Positions 54,550-64,000 of a stretch of DNA of 64,000 nt are shown here, in pieces; the first letter of the stretch is position 1, and every line of letters begins with the position of its first letter. The notes under the pieces are model-generated. The model was not told where the DNA came from. It searched no databases and saw only the letters and a program-made list of their open reading frames with translations. A program made the translations under genes and the position numbers. This stretch comes from Sweltsa coloradensis (lineage: Eukaryota; Arthropoda; Insecta; Plecoptera; Chloroperlidae): positions 558,001 through 622,000 of the forward strand of contig JAMZAV010000067.1 in assembly GCA_024449915.1 (NCBI GenBank), given 5' to 3'.

Positions 54550-57500
54550 CTGCAAGAAATTTACATTATCTTATGTAACATTTTGCCTCAAGTGCAATTT
54601 ACCACATTAACATAAACATTATACGATGACTTTTTAGTTATAATGATTGTATTTAATTTATTTTAATGTGAGTATTGTTAAAAGGTATCAGATATATATC
54701 AATTATGATTGCTATATTTTCCATTGAGAATATCGATCTTTGGTTGGTGATCGCAAACTCGTCGATTGCGTCGGGGCCTTCAGTGTTTGCTTAGTCGCTT
54801 TAATTTACTGTCCCCCACTGAAAATCAGTTATTGAACGAGTGAGCGTAGCGAACGGAGTTATCTCCATTTGACTTAAGAGGCTTGGGTGCGATTTAAATA
54901 CCACTCCGATCGTGCCATGTGCAGTACTTTCGTACTTTTCAAACTACGGACAGGGAAATCATTATATTTTCATTCTGTTTTTTTCCTCTGATAGATAACT
55001 AAATTCTTATTTCTCGTACATAGCCCTTTTGTTCATTTAAGTCATAACATTTCCCCCACGAGTCCTCAAAGTCCATAAAAAATTTTCATTTCCGGTCAAA
55101 GTTTACTGCCCTTGTGTGACCAAAGAGGAGTGAATTTTAAAAATCAGGCCATGTACGTAGAATAACAGTTTATTTCTGAGTAAAATAAAAAAAACTTTAT
55201 TGAAATCGGACGAAAAATGTAGACGTAGTTTGAAAAGTACGAACGCCTTGCAAAGCACACTTTTGGCTCCATTTGGTGGCGCTCTCTTGTGAAATTCGAT
55301 CGTGTCTACTTCGAAGCAAGTAGGGGAGGCAATGTGGGCGGGATCTGGACACCGGATGTGCTTGTCATCAGATTACATAAACACCATCTGCTATTTTGAG
55401 GTTTGCTTGCAGCTTTTTACATCGTTGTAAGAATTCTATAATATTCGCTACCAGAAATTAACGATTATGATTATTGTTGTTCAACATCACTTTTATTGAG
55501 ATCATGCTATTCGGACTATGAGTGGTGATAGACGAGAGTGAAGAACAATTACAGATAACCTATGCCTTGTGCGGGATTCGAATCCGCGTCCTGCTAGTGA
55601 AATTCGCCAGCGTCCCTAGACACTAATATATGCGACCGCGGACGATATCAGAATTTGAAACTGTCTAAATATGTATATCGCATTCTTTAATAAGTAGATT
55701 AAAATTTTGATTCTCCGCAATGCAAGTTTTGTAGTGCTCCCATTCAACAATCTTCATAATTACCCGCGTTGTAAGAACTAAGCAAATATTGTTTACGATT
55801 AGTCTATGTAATTATAGTACCAAACAGAACCTATATTCTATTTTTTAGATATCGTGTAGCGTTCTTTCAGCACGATAAAGAAAATAACATCGTTTGCTAA
55901 CGCACGGTAGTCGGGCCTTTCGACCGGTCATATCCATAAATAAATACATTTTTGTAGGATGCCCGGTGCAGGATTTACACATGAGATTTAACCGGTGTGA
56001 CCCTCTTCTGGTGACTAACTAGGTATAGTTTGCGGATAGGACAATTTTGAGGTGATGCCCGAGGGCTATTCAATCCCTTGCATTCGCATTAGCGACTGAG
56101 GAAAAGTTCGAAAAAAACCTTCATTCAGGATTGCCGGTCTCGACGGGATTCGAACCCGGGGTCATATCCATAGGACAGACATCACCCATGCACTACGTAA
56201 TGATTGAATTATTATTACAGAATATTTCATTTCATTACTCTGGGGGCAAGCAAGTCTGCCAAGTAATGTTTGTAGCTTGTTGGTCCAAAGAATAGCGTCC
56301 CTGACTCCATAGCAGAAGGTCGCTGGTTCGATTCCCGACTTGAATCAACCCATAATCTATGGGAAGGGTATCGCATTACATCCACTGAGAGTGTGGCTTT
56401 GAAACCGTCTTAGCAACGAAGCACACAACAAGTTGTAAATGGTTGTTCCGAAGTAGTTATGTCTATGCTGACTCATCCGCGGGTGAATCATGGCAATCTG
56501 TGAACTGGATTTCAAATGTCCGATTATTTCGCCAATCGATGGCGTCGTCGGTTCGGATCAAATTACATCTTTTACATGCATCATGCATGTTTGCAATTAT
56601 GATTTGTATTTTTTTAAACCCTCATTGTATCAATTGTTTTGATTACCAGAATGATAATAATACCATGCCTACAGGCTTCCGCTTGGGCACAATTTAAACA
56701 CCACTCTGAGCGTCTCAATTGCAGTTCTTCTGCACTTTACGAACTAGGGGAAGAAACATCCACATTATTCATTTTGTTGTTTTATCTGATATAATTACAT
56801 TATTGTTTCTCGTACATAGCCCACTTTCCCCTGCGAGTGGGACGTGGGAGGTATATTATAAAATTACATGATCGCTTATGCACCTTGATGTTTCCAAGAA
56901 TTGTTCAGATCATTAAAAAGTAAAAAAAAATATATATTTACGTCCGGGTATAGTATCCAAATCATTGCTATTTGCTTGGGTAAGTTATAATGTATTGAGT
57001 TATTATGATTACTAAAAATATACATTATAATGATTAATAATTTTAATTCCCTGCACCGAGGGGATTGTTATTCTACAATGTACCAACCGTCTCGATTAAC
57101 CTTGAAACCTTATACTTCGAATAAGTGATTTCCATTTTACTTTAATTTTGCAAAAATGTTTGTCCAAGCAATTGAACAAAGACAAAAAAATCATCTAAGT
57201 AGAAAACCTACAACGTAGTTTTGCAATGCAGTTCATCTCCTCTTCATTGCGTGTGAATGCCATTTGCAAAGTGTGGCCGAAGAATTCAAGAAACAAAACA
57301 AATGAAACGTGAACATGATCAAATTTACATTTTAGTTTTCTCCCGTTTTTTTTTTTAATATAGTTATTGTTAAGCAGGTGTTAAGCAGGTGTAAAGTATG
57401 TCACACATCGCATTACTAACGTATTTCGTCCCGAGTGTACGTGAATGTACATAGTTGAACTCAATGTACCTCATTCTATATGTGTGCACATGTGTAAACA

Positions 57501-58980
57501 AAAATTCTCAAAAGTCTATGTAAATAATGTGTAATAATCCTAACTCACCAGTTTAACATATGCCTACACTGTAATAAATTTACTTGTAAAAATATCTATA
57601 ATGTAGTGTTACGCTTCATTCCCAACACGTCATATATTAAAACCATCCCCATTCAGATTGTAATAAAATGATACTATTTTGTTTTTATAATTATTTTGCT
57701 AATAAAACAACTCTAATGTGTGTTTTTATGATTCAACACTTTGTAATTTAACATCAACAATGTCCTATTGGCAATTTACATAGGGGTTTAATAAATTACA
57801 CCACCTCTTTATATTAGTATATTAGATTTATAATATTACATCTTCAATGTAGTTTTTTATTAAATTTACTTTGGTAAATTAACAACCCGTATGTTCTATG
57901 CAATGCATGGGGGTGATAAAATTACAAATTCACTTGTAATATGAGGCAATTAAGCCAAAATTTATTTATTTCAAACAATGCTGTTGTTTTTATTTAAATA
58001 TGTAATGTAATTGAAATCTATAAAAATGTCGTTTTTGTTAACTCATATGGGTCAGAAAATTAGCTCTACAGTTATTTTTAATCGATTGGATTGGTATTTA
58101 TTACATCTCAATGTAGGAGTTTTATTAAATGTGTAATGTATTGAACAGCCATAATAATGTCGTATTGCAAGTACATAAGGGTCAGAAAATTAGTCAATCG
58201 GTTGTTATTTTACGCGATTAGATTCGTAATATTACATCTCAAATGTAGTTGTAGGCGTAGTGGCAAAATAGCGATATTATTAATTACGATGATGTGATTT
58301 GATTAATTAGTTAGTGATGCAGAGTGAATCTGTAAGTAAGACATACACCTTTAGACAGATTAGAGGCAGATTAACATTACATATTAATTTCGTGAGTAAA
58401 AAAAACCCCCGCCAAACTGGGCTCGAACCTGGATCCCCTGGAGAGAGAATTAAAAAGCATGTGATTAAACCGAAATACACCAAACCAGGACCTGTGAGAA
58501 ACAAATCGAGTTTCGCCCGTCATGTTTGGGAGCGGTGCACCTACGTATTTCTTTTCAAACTCTTTAATGCCCCCTGGGCCCTAATAAACATTTTTTAAAA
58601 CCACGCTAATGTTTTTCATACACTGCTTGTAAATTATTTGATTACAAATGGCTAACAAGTTTTCAATATCGCACGAGATTCCAAACCTGAAAGCCGGTCT
58701 GTGACCCAACTGTCTGTAAGAAATAAACGATGCAAACCCAATTATAAAGGATGAACCTTATTGGGCCGGTAGTTTTATCAACAAAGAGATTTATTTATAA
58801 AAATAAGTTAACTGTATCTAATAACGGTATTTCGGTCTACAATCGACAAACTCCACTTTTCAAAAAAAAAATGGGAGCGGCCTATTTGTCAGATTCTTAT
58901 TCAGAGATTTGAACGGCCGGCAATAGTGCGACAAGGGCGTCAACAAAAATTATTAAAACTCTTTCAATACAATCATTACA
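54550..58980. other. No gene; patchwork of dispersed repeats
   Basis: Blocks shared inside the window: 54735-54850 with 61095-61200 (GATCTTTGGTTGG...CTGAAAATCAGTTAT), and 54890-55030 with 56685-56825 (AATACCACTCCGA.../CTCGTACATAGCC). tRNA-like pieces: minus at 55565-55640 (GGATTCGAATCCGCG), minus at 56100-56175 (GGGATTCGAACCCGGG), plus at 56285-56345 (GGTTCGATTCCCG), and minus at 58405-58445. 57740-58250 holds diverged tandem units of about 120 bp (ATTACATCTCAATGTAG; GGGTCAGAAAATTAG). I looked for 5' exons of OR gene 2 here and found none. Confidence 0.5.
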
Positions 58981-59150
58981 CTAGGCCGCTTCGCGAACGC
59001 TTTTTCTAGTCGCGTTGATGGATGAGCTTTTTTTAAATATTTTCTATGAGAAATATTTCTTTAAATGTCTCTAAAATCATAACATATATAATTTCAGTGA
59101 TTTTTCACGTTCCCATAAAAAATTAAAAACCAAGACTCAAGACAAGACCG
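58981..59150 (-). mobile_element. HINE type B 3' end, truncated
   Basis: CTAGGCCGCTTCGCGAACGC, loop, GCGTTGATGGATGAGC marks the 3' end; the body fades into A-rich sequence at about 59150. Confidence 0.6.
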
Positions 59151-59214
59151 GGAGGATATAAAAAAAACACAAACACACGAACATAAACCACGCGGTCAGA
59201 AATAAAACACTTAC

Positions 59215-59350
59215 CAAAAAAAAGGTCACGGGACATAAAGATCGTCCGCATGTTATATTTTGGGAGATATTTGCCAATGGGACCAAAGCTCGAAAAATAC
59301 CAAGTTTGACATTTTTTGGAGGTTCATGGTGGGCCCCAATTTTTTTTTCT
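59215..59350 (+). repeat. Dispersed repeat R3, short copy
   Basis: AAGGTCACGGGACATAAAG...TTTGCCAATGGGACCAAAGCTC...GGTGGGCCCCAA parallels the end of the copy at 53040-53520. Confidence 0.6.
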
Positions 59351-59351
59351 C

Positions 59352-60000
59352 TTAGTATCTAAATTTATTGTTGTTTATCCTTGTTACATTTTTAACAAAA
59401 AGAAAAGGCGTCGACGCTAGCAAATATTTTGCTAAAACACTTGATATCTTTGTGGAAGTCTCGTGCCGCGAAGACCCCTTGCTTAAGCACGTGAAACTAA
59501 CACGGCACTTGTAGTGGTTCTCCCATAAGACTCCCTTACACATGGAAGGGAAATGACTTACTGGGCAGTCTTTGAGGGCGGGCGGCAGGTCGTTCCATGG
59601 GTTAACAACCCGGAAAGAAAAAGCACGTCGGCCGAGCACTCCTTTGGCCGGAGGGGGTTGGAGGCGGGGGTGCCTACTATCGTCGCCTCTCAACACGCGG
59701 CCCGGGATGATGCGTGCGCACACAGTCATAATCAGTGGCGCCACTGAGGCATCTTTTAAAAAACACCAGGTCGGTGTATTGCAGGTGCAAGTCATTGGCA
59801 TAACCTGCTTCTGGTCACAGGGTGGGGGATTTTTTGGGCCCATGTATGAAATGCAATCCCCTTCTCTGCACCCTCTCAAGCTTGGTAGTGTTCTAAATGG
59901 TGGTTGGGTGCCATGCGGGGAGGCCGAAGTCATGGTGGGCTTAACTAGCGACAGGTAGGCCATCCTCTTGACGCGCGGCGTGCACCCGTGCAGATCCATA
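59352..60000 (-). pseudogene. Non-LTR retrotransposon RT C-terminus (CR1-like superfamily), broken
   Basis: The minus strand reads RVKRMAYLSLVKPTMTSASP (the YLSLVRPxxxYASP motif after the RT thumb) and, after frameshifts, RRAFSFRVVNPWNDLPPALK (the F..RVVN.WN.LP motif). A stretch between the two is shifted in frame (CNDLHLQYTDLVFFKR-like reading near 59790). 3' of it are the tail and a HINE end. Different from the CR1-like element at 17-21 kb. Confidence 0.65.
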
Positions 60001-60099
60001 ACTAGTTAAGGCAAATTCCAGAGCACTCTTACCGATACTTTGGAAGTCAAAGGAAAATGGCTTAAAGTTGGTTAATGAAAGTTTAAAAACTTGAATTTA

Positions 60100-60873
60100 C
60101 TAGGAAAACGCTTAAGTCCCGCCGCGTTGTTGGATGAGCGTAATTGGTGCATTGAGCTGTCATGTGTTATGCGGATTTTCTGTTGTTCTGTTATCAAATC
60201 ATATCTAAGTTGATTTTTTTTAAATTAAATTAAATTTAAAAAAAGCAATTTTACGATTTTTTAATTTTAAAAAATCGTAATTAAAAAAAAATGGAAAAAA
60301 TCGTAAAATTGCAATTTTCACAAAAAAATAATTATTCCGATAGCGCTCAGATTTCACACAAAATATATAAATTCATGAAATTTAAAAGGTTCTGTGAGAA
60401 AATCATTACGATCGGATAAAGCATGTAGGGCTTATAAGCCAAAGAAATTTTAAAATCGAAAAAAGGGTCGTAAAATTGCGATTTTTTAAAGACATTTACA
60501 TTTTGATAACGCCCCAAATTTCGCACGAAATATCAATTCATGAAATAAAGGTTCTGTGAAAAAATTATTACAATCGGACAAAGCATGTAGGTCTTATAAA
60601 TCGAAGAATTTTGTTAAAAAAAAAAAAAAAAAAAAAAACGTAAAATTGCGATTTTAACGAGAAAAAATTTTTCCCGATTGCGCTAAAAAAACGGGGCAGG
60701 TTCAGAGATTTCGAAGGCCTCCATAAAATTTAATCGTAATCGGAGTATCGGTTTAGCCGGAATCGTATGGACAAACAGACAAAAATACAAAAAAAAGAAA
60801 GAAAGAAAAAAAAACATTCCGGAATTTTTTCTCAGTGTATAGAATGGAATCTTCGCTTCGCTCGCTCATCCAA
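60100..60873 (-). mobile_element. HINE type B, complete copy
   Basis: 3' end CTAGGAAAACGCTTAAGTC at 60100; 5' end TTGGATGAGCGAGCGAAGCG at 60873. It has three internal units and a long A-run at 60615-60638. Confidence 0.72.
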
Positions 60874-61234
60874 AAAGAAGAGAAAAATAACTTTATTTTG
60901 GAGCTCCATTTTGGTCATTGTATGCAAATTTTGGGTAATAAGAAAACAGCAGTTCTAGGTGCAATACTTAATTTAAGCTTTGTTTTTTTTCAACACACCT
61001 TTGTCTATGCTTTGAGTATAAGGGAAAATAATTTTCTGAAAATAACGTTTGATGTACGATTTTTTGTCACGTGGCACAAATAAGTGTTTTGATCTTTGGT
61101 TGGTTATCGCTCACTCGGCGATTGCGTCAGGGCCTACAGGGTTGGTTGTCGCTTTGATTTACTGTCCCCATACTGAAAATCAGTTATATAACTGAGTGGT
61201 GACTATGAATACATTTTTTTTATTTTTTTTATTT

Positions 61235-61735
61235 TATGACCTGAAAAAAAAATTGTCAAAGTTAATATTTTTCTAGCTAGGTCCCATCGGGAAAAATCTC
61301 CCATAAGAAATTACATGGAGACGATATTTATGCCCCATGACCTTGGAGGATTTTCATCCAATAAAATACTGGACATTATTGATGTACTCGACAGCCTTTT
61401 CTGTAAATCCTCTATATTTTGTTTTGTTTTGGGCAGTGGTTCGGTCAAAATATGCTGATAACCAAGAATAAGTGTGATTTTGGAATGCATATATTTTACG
61501 TGTTTGGGTGTATATTTGTGTACAGTTTCAAGACAAGATATTATAAAGGGCCATTTTAGATGGGTACGATGATCTCGTATCTATATAAAAACAAAAAGAA
61601 GCCGATTAAAGCCGATTTAAGAAATTACCTAAAACGCCAATATTCGCAAATTTCTGGATAAAAACATTGAAAATTTCGTGTAAAATCACAGTTAAAAGAT
61701 ATAATTTTTCAACGGTTATTTTAGTGGTAGCTATT
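61235..61735 (-). repeat. Dispersed repeat R3, copy 2
   Basis: Reverse-complement match to 53040-53520 across nearly its full length (about 80% by eye). It ends where the (TTTA)n tail of the next LINE begins. Confidence 0.7.
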
Positions 61736-61736
61736 T

Positions 61737-61773
<37 letters not shown>

Positions 61774-61924
61774 GTCTATCCTATTCAGTTATAAAAACTG
61801 ATTTACAAAGGAGGACAACTAAATAAATCTAATTACATAGATGCAGACACAACAATGAACTACATTTAAGTAAATATTTGAAATAGTAATAATACAACAA
61901 TGCATTAAATTCTCAACAAATTTG

Positions 61925-62301
61925 CCCCCGTCTGGGTCCGGGGTAAATTGGCCCAGAGCATGGCTCTGCTAATCGTAAAAGGCGATTCAAGAGAAAAAGT
62001 CCACCTCGCTTACATCAGCTAGAAAGAGCGGAGTATCTTACCTCCCGAAACTAGAGGCGACTCTGGCAATCGTCGCGGGGACCTTGCCCCTTCCTTGACG
62101 ACCCCCCGGCGACGATGACAATGACATAACGAACGATGACATAGACGATGACCCCCCGCGACGTGGGGAAACCCCCCTTCCTTCCCCTTACCTGTGGCGG
62201 GTTTTCTGACCAGCATGGGCCCCTCCCCCCCCCACCCTAGGGCTAGAGTGGTGGGATTATGACCTAACGGTTGACGCGTCCTTAATCCAAATAAAAAAAA
62301 A
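61925..62301 (+). mobile_element. SINE with 13-bp target duplication and poly(A)
   Basis: Flanked by CTCAACAAATTTG at 61912-61924 and 62302-62314. The 3' end CGTCCTTAATCC is followed by an A-rich tail. The 5' part has GCTCTGCTAATCGTAAAAGG, and the centre is C/G-rich with GACGATGACAATGACATAAC. Degenerate relatives lie at 4555-4610, 14364-14470, 36595-36800 and 44785-45660. A tRNA- or 5S-type promoter is not obvious. Confidence 0.75.
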
Positions 62302-63023
62302 CTCAACAAATTTGATAACAAATAAAAGGATATTAAACGCAATTTATGAAAGAAACGAATAAAAAAAAGGGTGAGGATGAAAGAAAAGAAAAGAAAAAAG
62401 AAAAAAAAGAAAAAAGAAAAAAGAAAAAAGGAAAGGAAAAAAAGTAAGAAAAAAAAGAAAAAAAAAAGAAAAAAAACATTAAAAAGAAAAACGAAAAGAA
62501 AAAAACTGATTTATTAGACGATCCCACTCAAACGAATATGAGGTTTGCCAAAAATCAGGGAAAAGCAAATCAGGGAGTAATCAATCTTTCGCGGAAGAAA
62601 CCACCGAAACGCAAACTTCATTCTTGTGTTCAACCATCATTCTTGTGTTCAAATCTTGATAAAATTTAGTACAAAAGATCTTGACTCTAATATATAATTA
62701 TATCAGATATATAATTATTTAAAATTGTTCAAGTCAAAAACTGATCACAGCAATCATACAGGACACCTAACTCAAGTTGCAAGTTCCACCGTGGGCGGCA
62801 ACAGACAATCTAGGCAGAAAAAATCAATTGAAAATACATTGAATACACAAAAACAAAGCAAAAATGAACAAAAAAGAGAACAGCAAAATCATAAATAAGA
62901 ACATATGAAGATAAATTGACATTACATAAACACAGAGACAATGACCCCAAATAAATAGTAAAAATCAATTCTTTTTTGTTCTTCGATTCATTATCATTGC
63001 TTCAATTTTACTTTTAAATTGTA

Positions 63024-63190
63024 CTATTTTCCTAGCTCAGTAAACTGGCTTCTAATATCATAAGAAATTGAATTCCAAAAGGATACTCCTCTGTACAAGA
63101 ATGACTTTCTTAATGATTCGGAAATTAATTTAGGAACTTTCAATGAGTACATTAGAATAGAATTTCTAAATATATTATGATGTAAAAAAA
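63024..63190 (-). pseudogene. RT C-terminal fragment of the LINE at 61.7-63.2 kb
   Basis: The frame reads PKLISESLRKSFLYRGVSFW, NSISYDIRSQFTELGK and stop (63024-63026). KSFxYRGxxxWN is the usual ending of CR1/L2-type polyproteins. Upstream on the minus strand the frame degrades and could not be followed. Confidence 0.6.
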
Positions 63191-63200
63191 TGGGGGGATA

Positions 63201-64000
63201 GCCCCTTTAACATCATCATACCACTTCTCTTTCATTCATTAATCCATAAATATATTAATTTTAATTTTTGGTGATTCGATATGAATAGTAAATTTTTATA
63301 TAATGCTTATAACAATAAAGTCTGTTGAATCATGTATTGGCTATGGTGTATATTGGCATGCCCCTAAGCCTGTCTATCCTGTCCCGTGCCGGGACAGGTC
63401 AACCACAATAAAATAATTATAAAAAAGATCTCGTCGGATGGCAGAAAAAGCTAGACGTGCCTGACAATGTAATAATTTCATGAAGAGGACAGTAAGTTAG
63501 GCAATTTTTTTAGAGATTTGGTCCAGGTGCATAGTTTTACGCGAAACGAGGGATGAAACAATGACACAAAACCACCTATATGAAAATAAATTGTTCCGAG
63601 AATAACACAATAACTGTATATTATACCGGCCCTAATAAATGGCCATGGTGATATCGAGTTATTATATAAATCAATAGTATGGTCGTTTGATGTTTGAAAT
63701 TTACGGCCCTACCCTTTTAATAAAATTGCAATTTATTGATTATTTTTTATACTAATATATAATTAGTTAATGCACAGAGCCCATTGCATGGACGTCACAT
63801 GCATTATTGAATTAATTAATGTCTAAAAAATTGTATGATGAACACCTCACAAGATAAAAACATTTACACTTACTGGTCATTGTGTATAACCTCACATTGA
63901 CCGCATTACGTTTAACGGCTTTTTTTAAAGACCTCACTTGTAATGTGTGTATGTATTCACTCGGACCTCTAATTGTATTGAAAAATCACGGACCTCACTC
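63201..64000. other. No gene seen
   Basis: AT-rich. Contains a perfect short hairpin CTGTCCCGTGCCGGGACAG near 63380 and CACTTGTAATGTGTG-type repeats near the end. OR gene 2's upstream exons were not detected here. Confidence 0.4.

Larger units (their letters stand above)
61736..63200 (-). mobile_element. 5'-truncated non-LTR retrotransposon with (AAAT)n tail
   Basis: The minus strand ends with about nine AAAT units (61736-61772). The coding end is at 63024-63190. The 3' UTR between them holds a purine-rich (GAAAA)n tract (62360-62500) and a SINE insertion. The left boundary in the 5' sense is unclear. Confidence 0.5.

Noticed and set aside
62333..62527. Phenylalanine/serine-rich open frame on the minus strand
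   Set aside because: It is the complement of a purine-rich (GAAAA)n tract in a LINE 3' UTR.
54550..64000. Upstream exons of OR gene 2
   Set aside because: No minus-strand segment with the WFP loop motif, the helix 1-3 pattern or matching splice phases was found; these exons are probably beyond the window.

Overview
This is a gene-poor, AT-rich, repeat-saturated stretch of an animal nuclear genome. It contains spliced genes of the insect-restricted 7tm_6 odorant receptor (OR) family, so the organism is an insect; I cannot place it to order. Only three host genes could be supported, all on the minus strand. OR gene 1 (7605 down to 3131) has four exons with matching intron phases, and its last exons lie before base 1. 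A small secreted-protein gene (29451 to about 27154) has a TATA box, a signal peptide and three exons, and its last exon has been hit by a repeat insertion. OR gene 2 (54549 to 52021) shows only its last four exons; its 5' exons were not found and probably lie beyond base 64000. Gene 1 exon 4 and gene 2 exon 1-of-4 are homologous and enter in the same phase, so the two are paralogues in a same-strand OR cluster.

Nearly everything else is mobile DNA. (i) About a dozen copies of a Helitron-like, non-autonomous family (HINE/Helentron-type architecture) begin TTGGATGAGCG and end in a hairpin followed by CTAG; some are nested and some abut head to tail (23747-25410). (ii) Non-LTR retrotransposons: a CR1-like element at 17.35-21.37 kb with a 2A-like motif and a PHD-like finger, a jockey-like element at 29.8-34.3 kb with overlapping gag and pol ORFs, an R2-like C-terminus at 9.75-10.26 kb, and RT tails at 59.35-60.0 and 63.0-63.2 kb. 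All are broken. (iii) Penelope-like element remnants at 44.2-50.5 kb with GIY-YIG-type C-termini and many hammerhead-ribozyme-like motifs, some in large palindromes. (iv) DNA transposons with readable target duplications: PIF/Harbinger-like (TAA) at 16659-21775 and 44381-46548, Mutator-like (9 bp) at 42304-43648, and TA-flanked elements at 5694-7366 and 6848-7219. (v) SINEs: a tRNA-derived family, including a foldback array of four units at 26093-27153, two 5S-rRNA-derived copies, and a further family with a 13-bp target duplication. (vi) A 23-bp minisatellite, a 3 x 238-bp array carrying an RFX X-box in each unit, and microsatellites.

Nesting reaches four levels at 16.6-21.8 kb (Harbinger-like > tRNA-derived unit > HINE > CR1-like LINE). 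The most interesting observations are the very long fourth-to-fifth membrane-helix loop of OR gene 1, the repeat-modified 3' end of the secreted-protein gene, the tRNA-like foldback array, the abutting Helitron-like array, and the hammerhead-rich Penelope-like region. All family assignments come from reading the sequence by eye; no database search was run.
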